DNA of 64,000 bases, taken from the NCBI RefSeq assembly GCF_022346885.1, contig NZ_JAKRNK010000002.1, positions 434,001 to 498,000 on the forward strand, read 5' to 3'. Of this stretch, positions 34,401 through 42,684 are shown in pieces. The position numbers and the translations under genes were made by a program. Positions within the stretch are counted from its first letter, which is position 1; each line of letters begins with the position of its first letter. Below the pieces are notes generated by a model. That model did no database searches. It was not told the origin of the DNA and saw nothing but the letters and a program-made list of their open reading frames with translations. Source of the stretch: Paenibacillus sp. ACRRX (GTDB lineage: Bacteria; Bacillota; Bacilli; Paenibacillales; Paenibacillaceae).

Positions 34401-35613
34401 GCATAAAGTGAAGTGTAGGGAACAGCTCCTTATACTTTAAAGACAGTGCTGCTTTGACAAGACCGGCAATACCAGCCGAGCTGTCCAGATGTCCGATATT
34501 ACTCTTCACGCCACTTATCGCACAGAATTGCACCTTGTTCGTATATCGCTGGAACGCACGCCGGATGCCATCCATTTCAATCGGGTCACCTAATTTGGTT
34601 CCGGTTCCGTGAATCTCAATATATCCCATTGCTTCGGGATTAATATTGGCACGAGACCATGCTTCGGCAAGCACCTGCTCCTGCGCTTCCGCATTTGGTG
34701 CGGTTATACCTACAGAAGTACCATCTTGGTTGACTGCGCTTGACTTGATGACCGCGTAGATCGCGTCGCGGTCTTCCTGCGCTTGTCGCAGCGGCTTCAA
34801 CAATATGGCTACAGCGCCTTCTCCCGTGCCTGTTCCATCAGCGCTATCATCCAGTGCTCGTGTTCTTGATGTGGATGATTCCACCCCCACTTCAAAATCA
34901 CGCACTGGAATGAGATGAAGCTGTATTCCGCCTGCAATCGCTAGATCGCACTCTCCATTGCGAATCGCCTGACAAGCCAGATGAATGGCAACCAATGACG
35001 AGGAACAGGTCGTATCTACGGTCATGTTAGGGCCTTTCAGATCCAGCAAATACGCAATTCGACTCGCGATCATCGGCCTAACATTGCCTGGCATAGACAT
35101 GGAATAGGCCTCAGGCTCCACTAGGCTAATCATGTTTTTGTAATCAGCATCTGAACCATAACCAAGATATACGCCCGTGTTGCTGCCCGTCAGCATTGCT
35201 CCCCCATATCCTGCATCTTCGATGGCTTTCCATGCCGTCTGTAGAAACAGACGTTGATTGGGGTCCATCAATGCTGCTTCTTTGGGTGACAACTTAAAGT
35301 AGCCATAATCAAACTGATCAATGCCCTCCACATATGCCGCTGCACCATATTGAATGGTATGGGGATCTTTGCCGATATGATAAAAGTACCGATCCGTATC
35401 CTTTCGGCGCGCTTCTGGAAGATCACGGACACAATCTTTTCCTTCTCTGAGATTGTGCCAATATTGTTCCACAGTGTCGGCAAGCGGCAGCTTTAACCCG
35501 ATTCCGATAATCGCAATATCGTAGGCCTCATCTACGTCGCTCTGGAATGGATCGGGAGCTGCTGCTGACTCCTCAAATAGCGAGTTTTTTAATGTAATGG
35601 AGCTAAAATCCAA
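31483..35613 (-). CDS. PKS-1: KS-KR-ACP (no AT)
   Basis: 1376 residues. The KS (about 30-460) has DTTCSSSL near 203, HGTGTKLGDP and NIGHLDSSAG. A long linker and KR structural half precede the ketoreductase (VISGGLGGIG near 903; IHAAGIAEGD; LFSSAITLVGG and the GPYTAANAYLDA catalytic Tyr/Asn). The ACP follows (GGDSILVTK near 1288). There is no AT, as in trans-AT lines. Within the KR, about 55 residues between the NADPH site and the ADIT strand form a His-rich insertion (about 11 His). It adds one ketide unit reduced to a hydroxyl. AAGGAGGTG lies just before TTG 35613, so I start there; a GTG at 35640 is the alternative. It starts right after the NRPS-2 stop. Confidence 0.88.
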   Translation of the reverse strand: MDFSSITLKNSLFEESAAAPDPFQSDVDEAYDIAIIGIGLKLPLADTVEQYWHNLREGKDCVRDLPEARRKDTDRYFYHIGKDPHTIQYGAAAYVEGIDQFDYGYFKLSPKEAALMDPNQRLFLQTAWKAIEDAGYGGAMLTGSNTGVYLGYGSDADYKNMISLVEPEAYSMSMPGNVRPMIASRIAYLLDLKGPNMTVDTTCSSSLVAIHLACQAIRNGECDLAIAGGIQLHLIPVRDFEVGVESSTSRTRALDDSADGTGTGEGAVAILLKPLRQAQEDRDAIYAVIKSSAVNQDGTSVGITAPNAEAQEQVLAEAWSRANINPEAMGYIEIHGTGTKLGDPIEMDGIRRAFQRYTNKVQFCAISGVKSNIGHLDSSAGIAGLVKAALSLKYKELFPTLHFMRPNRKISFEDSPVYVNDKLREWTSNPAEKRCCGVSSFGISGTNCHIVLEEANQPVKNRQSTDLNSAPRLQTDKKDYIFVLSALTRDALQQSVKDYIHYLDVGTDMNLSDLCYTLQTGRGEYQHRLAVVTGSSEHLRSTLLTIQQEGLRQGQVHYYYYDAGPESDSDRKELSLAGNRALLNYMESDQLACYQVAEKYTHGAEIQWNTLYRRVRPNRLHAPSYPFEGKRCWLNLADYDQHTTATTDDNRYYHTVWQPQPLSGDYSVGMRRATTLVFKNDDGAAAAFNDKLRQSGTTVIEVGYAGRYKQVDRDAYLIEDSEADYDKLLQQLKERNVRHIVFMCTIQEATVPATLTDLQNRLESGAYRLHRIIKAIIRQEWNEALELTIIARRGTSTIGGKMQASFEGLPDPLLPEHASLFGFSKAIGWEYPYIHIRCLDMDSDSDMDCCIHEISAPAAEYVTAYRQGIRYVERLDKLDLPNANKEMDDNQPVIKPHGVYVISGGLGGIGLHIARYLAWQQPVQIILLNRSPFPEQTQWNHILQEQPTHHEYVLHQERLSDHNHHFTIDNSYDVSHTAVHEISNTDPSHHAPPQMKQHMTGGYLSRTIATLQEIERSGSKIVCVQADITSETHIKAIMDDIRSRYGSVTGVIHAAGIAEGDISGRLTQDHFEKVMAAKVQGTWVLDQVLRDDNLEFLALFSSAITLVGGMGSGPYTAANAYLDAVAANRSLIQGKRTFVLNWPAWDNTGLSENTEVDEDKELFKVLPVKKGIEAFADALRHDVTQMYVGPLNVNSVLFQLGDKLPFRMTERVQEQLEKRVSGIEAKHHVKGQGIGSPALQIKASAIALKGKADSHYTNIERSIAEAWRHILGYEELDINANFFEIGGDSILVTKVHALVEAQYPGMVTISDMFSYATIAKLAEYVSFGLQASAPVPMEEEDRFEAEVSAWFDHIEAGTLTIAEAVERYRLMEVARV

Positions 35614-35648
35614 CAATCCCACCTCCTTCTCATCAAGCACACGTTCTT

Positions 35649-38600
35649 TTACGTACGAGCATAACGTTCTGACAACTGATGCAGCATATCTTGATAAGCT
35701 TGCAGCAATGCCGATATTTTCTCTTTCTTCAGTCGCTTATCATTAAATCTAAAGCTTGCAGTCAGGCCTGACCCTACCTCTTCTTCGTCCAATAGAAGCA
35801 TCAGATCGTATGTCCTTAACCATTCGCCTCGCTGTGACACCTCCGTGTTATACGCTGCCAGCGAAAGTATTTCTTCACTTCCTTTAGACTTATGAACTAA
35901 CATACGAGGCGCTGTGTTTATCGAATAGCGTACCTGAGGTTCTGAGCGTGTTGTATGCACAATACTGAACAACTGTGCAAACCCCTGCAATTCTGACAAG
36001 TTAATGGCTAGTGGAATGACTTGTTGACCATCTTCATCCATTAACTGGATCGTCGATTCCGTGCTGCCGTTAATCTGTGTTAGCAAATAGGCATACATGG
36101 AAAGCAGGAGATCAACTAACTCCGTTTCATGATCAAGCGCCATTTGTCTTAAAGAAGTTACTGTTCCATGCTCAAGCTGGCATTTAATAGACATTGAACC
36201 ACCAGCTAAGGGTTGGTGCGAAAAGTATTCAGCTGGCAGGCGCTGATAGGCAATTTGGGGAACCTCTGAAGCTTGTGCATGCTTCAGATCGACATACTTT
36301 GCAAGCTTAGCAATAGTCGTATGTGTAAATAAATCAGTAACGGTCGTCCCCCAGTTGTACTTCTTCTCCAGCTTAGTATGGAGCTGCATAAGCAGGATCG
36401 AATTGCCTCCTGCCTCAAAAAACGGCTCGTGTCGTCCTATATGTTCTCTTCTCAACACGTCCTGCCAAGCCTCAAGAATAAGCGCCTCCGTGCTGGTCAA
36501 ATCTGTCTGATCGCCATCTTCCAGTGGATCATGCAGTCTTTGGTTAATCGCCTGCAGCGCCTTTTTGTCCACTTTACCGTTAATGGTTAACGGTACGGCA
36601 TCCATGCGGTACATCACCGCTGGAACCATGTACGCAGGCAGTTTGTCCGCTGCGTATTCTCGTAATGTTAGCCCTGCACGCTCAGTCTCCGAATCATCTA
36701 TTAGCTGAATATAAGCCGCCAGCATCTTGCTGCCATAGCCATCATCTACTGCCAACACTATAGCTTCCTGAACTGCCGTATGATTGCGCAAATGGTGTTC
36801 AATCTCTCCTAATTCAACTCGATATCCCCTGATTTTGACTTGTTCATCGCTGCGGCCGACATAGTGGATGCTTCCATCCGGCAACCACTTGCCAAGATCA
36901 CCTGTCCGATACATTAGACTTTGTCGGTGTACAGGATCGAGTACAAACTTCTCTGCCGTTAACTCACTCCTATTCATATAACCTCTTGCAACACCATGTC
37001 CTGCTATACATATTTCACCAACCACACCAATTGGCAGCAGTTGAAGATAATCGTCCATTATATACACGTTATAATTGAAAATAGGTCGTCCGATCGGCAC
37101 ATCCTGCTGCTCGCTGCCTGTACAACGATGATAAGCCGCACACACGGTTGCTTCTGTGGGTCCGTACGTATTGTAAACCCGCCCCACTTGGACTAGCTGC
37201 CGGATATACTCGGGCTTTAACACATCTCCTCCACTAATATATGTGTGCACGTTTGGCAAACCATGGCGCTTGTTGATCTCATTCAACAACAGCGGCGAGC
37301 ACGACACGATACTTACGTTATGATCGCGTGTGAGCTGTGCCAACCGTTCCAGATCGAGCACATCCTGCTTGTCGGCAACAATGACGGTTCCTCCTACTAG
37401 GAGCACGGGATACACTTCTTCCACGAATTGATCAAAAGAACAAGAGGACTGTTGAAGAAAGCGATCTGCACTTGTCAGCTGAAACTCTTGTTGAAAGGCT
37501 GCAGTGTAAGCCAATAACTGACGATGTTCAACGATTACTCCTTTAGGCTTGCCAGTTGAACCAGAGGTATAAATGATATAAGCAGCTTGTTGGGCTTCTA
37601 CGTGTTGTGGCAAATTCTCAAAGTCTCGCTGTTCTACGCAGTCAGACTCCGCCGTCTCCAATCCAGGTTCCATCTGCAGTATTGCACCATTAAATGAAAT
37701 ACGGCACTGCCATTCCTCACTTGTGATTAGCACCCTAGCGTGGCTGTCCTGTAACATGTATTGAATTCGTTCCTCGCTATATTGATCATCTATCGGAATA
37801 TAGACACCGCCAGCCTTTAGAACTCCAAGCATGGCAATAATCGTGCAAGCTGATCGTTCCAACAGAATCGCAACCGGCTGTTCTGACAAGAGTCCTTGTT
37901 CAATTAGACGCTTAGCCAGTCGATTCGCCTGTTCGTTCACCTGCTTATAATTGATAGAATTGCCGCGATGCACAATTGCCGGTTGATCACCAAAGACTGC
38001 AGCTTGTCGCTCAAATAAACGATGTACGGGTTCAACCGCATCCTGCGCAGCAGCAGGCTTGTTAAAACAAGTGGTGATGACGCTCCACTCTTCCTCGGTC
38101 AGCATAGCTAACTGGCATACCGGCTGCTGAGCGTCTCGAATGATGCCAAGAAGCATCGTCTTCAGATGACCAGCCATTCGTACCATCATGTCCATTGAAA
38201 TGCGCTGCGGATCAAAGGAGAGATCAAATTCAATTATGTCCATCGTCATGACACCTAAAGTAACGTCGTAATGTGTCATTTCATGCATATGATAGCTGTC
38301 AATCTTCAAGATACGATTTGAGCGTATTCGTTCATCCAATGGATAATTTTCCAGAACGACAATCGTGTTAAACAATGATTCCGCCCCAGACAACCCGCTG
38401 TAAGTTCCAATGTCGATCAACGGTGTATGCTCAAATTCTTCTCGTCTTGTACATTGCTCATGAATACGGTTCACCAGTTCCAATGCTGGCTCTTCTTCCT
38501 TCATTGTGATACGCAGCGGAATGGTATTAATAAACAACCCCACCATATCTTCCACACCATCTAATTCCGGCACTCTTCCCGACACCGTAGTGCCTATTAC

Positions 38601-39473
38601 GATGTCAGAAGACTGTAAGTACTTTTGCAGCACACTTCCCCACGCCGAGTATAAAAGGGATGCGAGAGTTATTCCATGCTGTCGTACAAAAGCAGAAACC
38701 TCATCCGACTCTATACCGGATAGGTTGACAGTTACATGCTTTACAGATGAGGCTGCTCTTTGCGCAATAAAAGCCTCGTTAGCCAGCGGAAGCGACTTTC
38801 CTGCTTCTACACCGCTAAGCAAGTCATTCCAATATCTACGCTGTTTGTCGGCGTCCTGATTCTTTAGCCACTTTACCAGCTCTTTAAATTTTGTTTTTTG
38901 GGGCGGAGTCTCTCCGGAAGACATTGATTGTGTTGCTAACCGTTCATATTCCTCCATCCATTCCTTCAAGACAACTCCATTGCTCCACCCGTCATATAAA
39001 ATATGGTGCCAACTGATGATCATCTCGCATTGATCCGCCTGGATTAACAGCAGCGCAATACGAAACGGTTGCTCCTCTAACGTGATTGCAAGCTGTTCCG
39101 TACATGACAGTTCTGCTCGCCTTGCAAGCAGTTCGTCTTCTGCCAATGTGGTTCCATCGTACACATGCAGTACAGCAGGTTTATGCTTTAGTACAACTTG
39201 AATCGGACTCTCCAGTTTATCCCAACGATAGAGTGTTCTTAACATCTCATTTCGTGAGATGACGGCATCCCACGCCGAACGCATATGATCGACAGCAATT
39301 TGGCCTGTCAGTGTTAATACAAGCTGCTGCACATAAAACGAGCGATTTTCCTGTCTAACATAATGAAACAGCATGCCTTCCTGCGTAGGTGTTAACGATA
39401 CGATGTCCTCTACATTTGACTTGTCTATTTTGTTGGATTGCCCAGTAGCAGCCACAACATTCATCCTCTCCAT
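35649..39473 (-). CDS. NRPS-2: C-A-PCP with a partial C-like tail
   Basis: 1274 residues. Condensation domain about 20-450 with HHILYDG (second His of HHxxxDG near 157); adenylation domain about 480-970 with YTSGSTGKPKG, YNTYGPTEAT and GEIEHHL; carrier Ser in AGGNSILLM near 1025. By hand-aligning to GrsA I read the specificity residues as D-Q-E-S-I-G-T-V-C-K; 7 of 10 agree with the lysine code DAESIGSVAK as I remember it, so a basic residue is possible but uncertain. The last 190 residues look like the C-terminal part of a condensation domain with no HHxxxDG, perhaps a docking piece to PKS-1. It lies between the peptidase-transporter and PKS-1. Confidence 0.88.
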   Translation of the reverse strand: MERMNVVAATGQSNKIDKSNVEDIVSLTPTQEGMLFHYVRQENRSFYVQQLVLTLTGQIAVDHMRSAWDAVISRNEMLRTLYRWDKLESPIQVVLKHKPAVLHVYDGTTLAEDELLARRAELSCTEQLAITLEEQPFRIALLLIQADQCEMIISWHHILYDGWSNGVVLKEWMEEYERLATQSMSSGETPPQKTKFKELVKWLKNQDADKQRRYWNDLLSGVEAGKSLPLANEAFIAQRAASSVKHVTVNLSGIESDEVSAFVRQHGITLASLLYSAWGSVLQKYLQSSDIVIGTTVSGRVPELDGVEDMVGLFINTIPLRITMKEEEPALELVNRIHEQCTRREEFEHTPLIDIGTYSGLSGAESLFNTIVVLENYPLDERIRSNRILKIDSYHMHEMTHYDVTLGVMTMDIIEFDLSFDPQRISMDMMVRMAGHLKTMLLGIIRDAQQPVCQLAMLTEEEWSVITTCFNKPAAAQDAVEPVHRLFERQAAVFGDQPAIVHRGNSINYKQVNEQANRLAKRLIEQGLLSEQPVAILLERSACTIIAMLGVLKAGGVYIPIDDQYSEERIQYMLQDSHARVLITSEEWQCRISFNGAILQMEPGLETAESDCVEQRDFENLPQHVEAQQAAYIIYTSGSTGKPKGVIVEHRQLLAYTAAFQQEFQLTSADRFLQQSSCSFDQFVEEVYPVLLVGGTVIVADKQDVLDLERLAQLTRDHNVSIVSCSPLLLNEINKRHGLPNVHTYISGGDVLKPEYIRQLVQVGRVYNTYGPTEATVCAAYHRCTGSEQQDVPIGRPIFNYNVYIMDDYLQLLPIGVVGEICIAGHGVARGYMNRSELTAEKFVLDPVHRQSLMYRTGDLGKWLPDGSIHYVGRSDEQVKIRGYRVELGEIEHHLRNHTAVQEAIVLAVDDGYGSKMLAAYIQLIDDSETERAGLTLREYAADKLPAYMVPAVMYRMDAVPLTINGKVDKKALQAINQRLHDPLEDGDQTDLTSTEALILEAWQDVLRREHIGRHEPFFEAGGNSILLMQLHTKLEKKYNWGTTVTDLFTHTTIAKLAKYVDLKHAQASEVPQIAYQRLPAEYFSHQPLAGGSMSIKCQLEHGTVTSLRQMALDHETELVDLLLSMYAYLLTQINGSTESTIQLMDEDGQQVIPLAINLSELQGFAQLFSIVHTTRSEPQVRYSINTAPRMLVHKSKGSEEILSLAAYNTEVSQRGEWLRTYDLMLLLDEEEVGSGLTASFRFNDKRLKKEKISALLQAYQDMLHQLSERYART

Positions 39474-39497
39474 GTTCCATTGTGCTCCATATATTGC

Positions 39498-42400
39498 TTA
39501 CGACAATGATTTCTTCTCGGAACTTGCAGTTGCTGCGATCTCAGGCAAGCGTCCAGCTTCCTGACGTACAATCTGGCCCATGTCCATCTTAATAATGTGA
39601 TCCGCCAGTTCGAAGAATCGATCATCATGTGTAATCGCTATGATACATTTGCCCCGCTGCCGAAGCTCTGGCAGCAGCGTATGGTAGAAAAAGGCACGGA
39701 ATTCTGGATCTTGATCTGCCGCCCATTCATCAAACAAATAGATGGGCCTGTCTTCTAAATAACTGATCAGCAGCGCCAACCGCTTGCGTTGACCGGTTGA
39801 GAGCTTAATCGTATTCAGCTTACCGTCTTCAATATTGACTTTGTCCTGCAGATGCAGTGTACGTAAATAAGTTTGAATTTCTGTTTCTTTATGTTCTGTT
39901 TCCAGTCCGTATAGTTTCTCGAACAGATGAAAATCGCTAAAAATGGCAGCGTATTTCTGACCAAGTGTTAGACTGTCAACGACCTGTCCATTGATAAACA
40001 CCTCACCCTTTGTCGGTGTATAGAGACCTGTGATCAGCTTGGCAAGTGTTGACTTTCCACTTCCGTTACCTCCAGTAATGAACGTAATCTCTCCCGCCCG
40101 GAAGGAAAAATGAATCGGCCCTACCGTAAAGGTATCACCTTCCTTATTGTCATACTGATACTCTACAGCTCGCAGTTCTACATCAAGCGGCTGCTCCTCC
40201 ACCTTCGTATTAGGTGACGTATGATCAACTTGTATCCGTTGCTGTTGTGCCCGATATTCGTCCAACTGCTTTGATAACTCACTGATCCGATTCCAACTTA
40301 TCCGAACTCGGAATATATTCGGAATCGTTCCTAATATGCCATGGACAGGTCCTGTCATGTATAAAAGAACAAAGACATAGTTTCTTAATGCGTTCACTTT
40401 AAGATCAGTGAATAACAGCGGAAATAGAAAGGCCACAGCTCCAATAACTAAAGTAAACAATAATTCCCCGATAACGTTGACGTTGGCAAACTTCAATCCA
40501 CCTTGAATCCGTTTCTCACGATACGTGTTGCAGCTTGCTTGCATATCCGCCTTAAAGTCCTGCTTTTTGCCGTTATGCAGACTCAGTTCTTTAAAGCCGG
40601 TAATCAAGTCATTTATAAACTTAAAAAATACATTTTGAATATCTCTTGTTTGTTCCCACAACTTGTTGGCCTGACGACCAATTGCAAAGTGTAATCCTGC
40701 TGCAATAAAAATAAAAGCTACCGACACAATTAGGCCATACACGCTGATAATGCCCATATATACAAAACAGCATATTAACGTAACAAAGCTGGTCGCCCCG
40801 GTAATTACGATACCGGAAAATTCGCTGATCGTTTCTGTGTCGTTGTTAAGTGAGGCCTGAATCGATCCGTCCTCTAAACCTTCGATCCGCTGGTAGGGAG
40901 TATCCAGAATTTTATCGATCAACTCTGCCCTTTTCTCATAAACCATGTCATTTGCAATGTAAATTAATCTTGTCCGAACCAGCTTCTGACCAACTACGTA
41001 GATCGCAATCCCCACCGCAAAGTACAGCAGAAGCCCACCCTGAAAGCCATCATCCCGATTAAGGGTTTCATTGACGATAAAAATAATAAGTGCGTTCCCG
41101 AATCCACTCGCTATGCTTAACAGCGTCAGCGTAAACATCGAGCGATCATTCTTCTTAGGAAATAACGTGGTCCAAATGAAGTAAAAGTTAAACAGCAGCA
41201 CTGCAAAAAATAACAATATAATTGCTGTGATAAAGCTCTGTGGAGCCCACACCTTCACAAAACTCCACGATAACCCGCCATAAATCACATCTGGAATCCG
41301 GTACAAGCAGTACGTGAATCCTGACATAAACAGCAGGGAAATAAGCAGATTGGCTGCCAGCTTGCTGCCGCTACCGGCATACCGCCGCTTGCCTCTCACT
41401 GCTTCCCATACAGCAGTACCCGAGAACCAAATGATCATAAGCATCGCGGGAATAGAGATAAATAAGATAGCAGATGCGGTATTGTCCATGCTTTTATATT
41501 GATCTGTAGCAGGATCGGGAAGCTCTTTGCCTAACAGCATTTGCATAATCCCGTGTCCAATAGTCTGTGTATACGTCGAGTTCAGATTAGCGAGTACACC
41601 TACGCCGATCCCATCCTGCGGTCTAAACAAAAAGGCGGATGAAAAGTTGGGGTTCTCTCCCCCGTGTGTAATTTCACCGCTGCCCCGTTGGTGAACCGTC
41701 CAACCAGCAGCGTAGGACGATCCATCTCCACCTGGCATCACCGTCCGATCAGGTGCATGCGACTTATCGATAATTTGCTGTGGAAATGTAGGTGCGATAC
41801 CCTCTTTCTGACCAAGCTGGATGCTCAACCATCTGCCGATATCATTGGCACTGGACATGACATAACCGGCTGGCGTGTTCCCTCTATATACAGGTGCATC
41901 GTATTCAATGGTTCTGAGCAGATTGAACTTATATCCTTTAGCCATCTCTTCAGCAGGAACGTCGCCCCGAAATAAATAAGTATGCTGTAATCCAAGCGGA
42001 TTGAGTACTTGCTCAGTCACATATTGCTCATAGGTCTTACCTGTTACGAGTTGGATGATATAACCGAGCACATCATAGTTAATCGTAGCGTAAGAATACG
42101 TTTCCCCAGGCTTATCGTCCAACTCAAGACCTTCGAGTGTCTTCACCGTCTGTAGAAGCGCATCATCTCCGTCTGCTATCGGTATGTCACCGATCGTGTC
42201 AAACGGAATTCCGCTTGTGTGGTGAAGAAGCTGATACAGTGTAATATCTACAGGTTTTCCTTCATACGTAACCTTAAATGTAGGAATATATCGATTTACG
42301 GTATCCTCCAAATGTAATTTGCCTTCTTCCACAAGGCGAAGCACAGCAATTCCCGTAAATGCTTTACTTGTCGAGCCTAATTCGAAGACTGTATCAGACG

Positions 42401-42641
42401 TTACCGGAGTAGACGACGATTGGTCAGCATAACCAAACCCCTTTGTAAACACCGGCTTATTATTCTGGAGAATGACAATGGATACCCCTGGTATGTCCCC
42501 TTTGGACATCTGCTGCTCAATGTAGGCTTCAATCTCTTTTTCCTTGCCCGCGAACAGATCAGCCGCCGACACTGATCCCATTGGAATTAGCAGCAAACAG
42601 CAGATAATAGCCAATATCGGAAAATGCTTTAGTCGAATCAT
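39498..42641 (-). CDS. Secreted S12 serine peptidase fused to a cyclic-peptide ABC exporter (ZmaM/ClbP-like)
   Basis: 1047 residues with three parts. A signal peptide (about 1-26) leads to an S12 beta-lactamase-fold domain: SxxK as STSK near 89-92 within GSTSKAF, the YATIN tyrosine near 184 and HGGE near 324. ClbP uses Ser95/Lys98/Tyr186, so the spacing matches. Several membrane segments follow (about 380-800), then an exporter ATPase with Walker A GGNGSGKSTL near 859, signature LSTGQRKRL near 950 and Walker B YLFDEWAAD near 970. ZmaM of zwittermicin is the known fused example. It should clip an N-acyl-D-Asn cap outside the membrane while exporting the product, activating it. It sits 24 bases ahead of NRPS-2. 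ATG with GAGGG. Confidence 0.9.
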   Translation of the reverse strand: MIRLKHFPILAIICCLLLIPMGSVSAADLFAGKEKEIEAYIEQQMSKGDIPGVSIVILQNNKPVFTKGFGYADQSSSTPVTSDTVFELGSTSKAFTGIAVLRLVEEGKLHLEDTVNRYIPTFKVTYEGKPVDITLYQLLHHTSGIPFDTIGDIPIADGDDALLQTVKTLEGLELDDKPGETYSYATINYDVLGYIIQLVTGKTYEQYVTEQVLNPLGLQHTYLFRGDVPAEEMAKGYKFNLLRTIEYDAPVYRGNTPAGYVMSSANDIGRWLSIQLGQKEGIAPTFPQQIIDKSHAPDRTVMPGGDGSSYAAGWTVHQRGSGEITHGGENPNFSSAFLFRPQDGIGVGVLANLNSTYTQTIGHGIMQMLLGKELPDPATDQYKSMDNTASAILFISIPAMLMIIWFSGTAVWEAVRGKRRYAGSGSKLAANLLISLLFMSGFTYCLYRIPDVIYGGLSWSFVKVWAPQSFITAIILLFFAVLLFNFYFIWTTLFPKKNDRSMFTLTLLSIASGFGNALIIFIVNETLNRDDGFQGGLLLYFAVGIAIYVVGQKLVRTRLIYIANDMVYEKRAELIDKILDTPYQRIEGLEDGSIQASLNNDTETISEFSGIVITGATSFVTLICCFVYMGIISVYGLIVSVAFIFIAAGLHFAIGRQANKLWEQTRDIQNVFFKFINDLITGFKELSLHNGKKQDFKADMQASCNTYREKRIQGGLKFANVNVIGELLFTLVIGAVAFLFPLLFTDLKVNALRNYVFVLLYMTGPVHGILGTIPNIFRVRISWNRISELSKQLDEYRAQQQRIQVDHTSPNTKVEEQPLDVELRAVEYQYDNKEGDTFTVGPIHFSFRAGEITFITGGNGSGKSTLAKLITGLYTPTKGEVFINGQVVDSLTLGQKYAAIFSDFHLFEKLYGLETEHKETEIQTYLRTLHLQDKVNIEDGKLNTIKLSTGQRKRLALLISYLEDRPIYLFDEWAADQDPEFRAFFYHTLLPELRQRGKCIIAITHDDRFFELADHIIKMDMGQIVRQEAGRLPEIAATASSEKKSLS

Positions 42642-42684
42642 ATCGGACCCTCATTTACGATTTAATGGTTATGGAATAAGCGCC

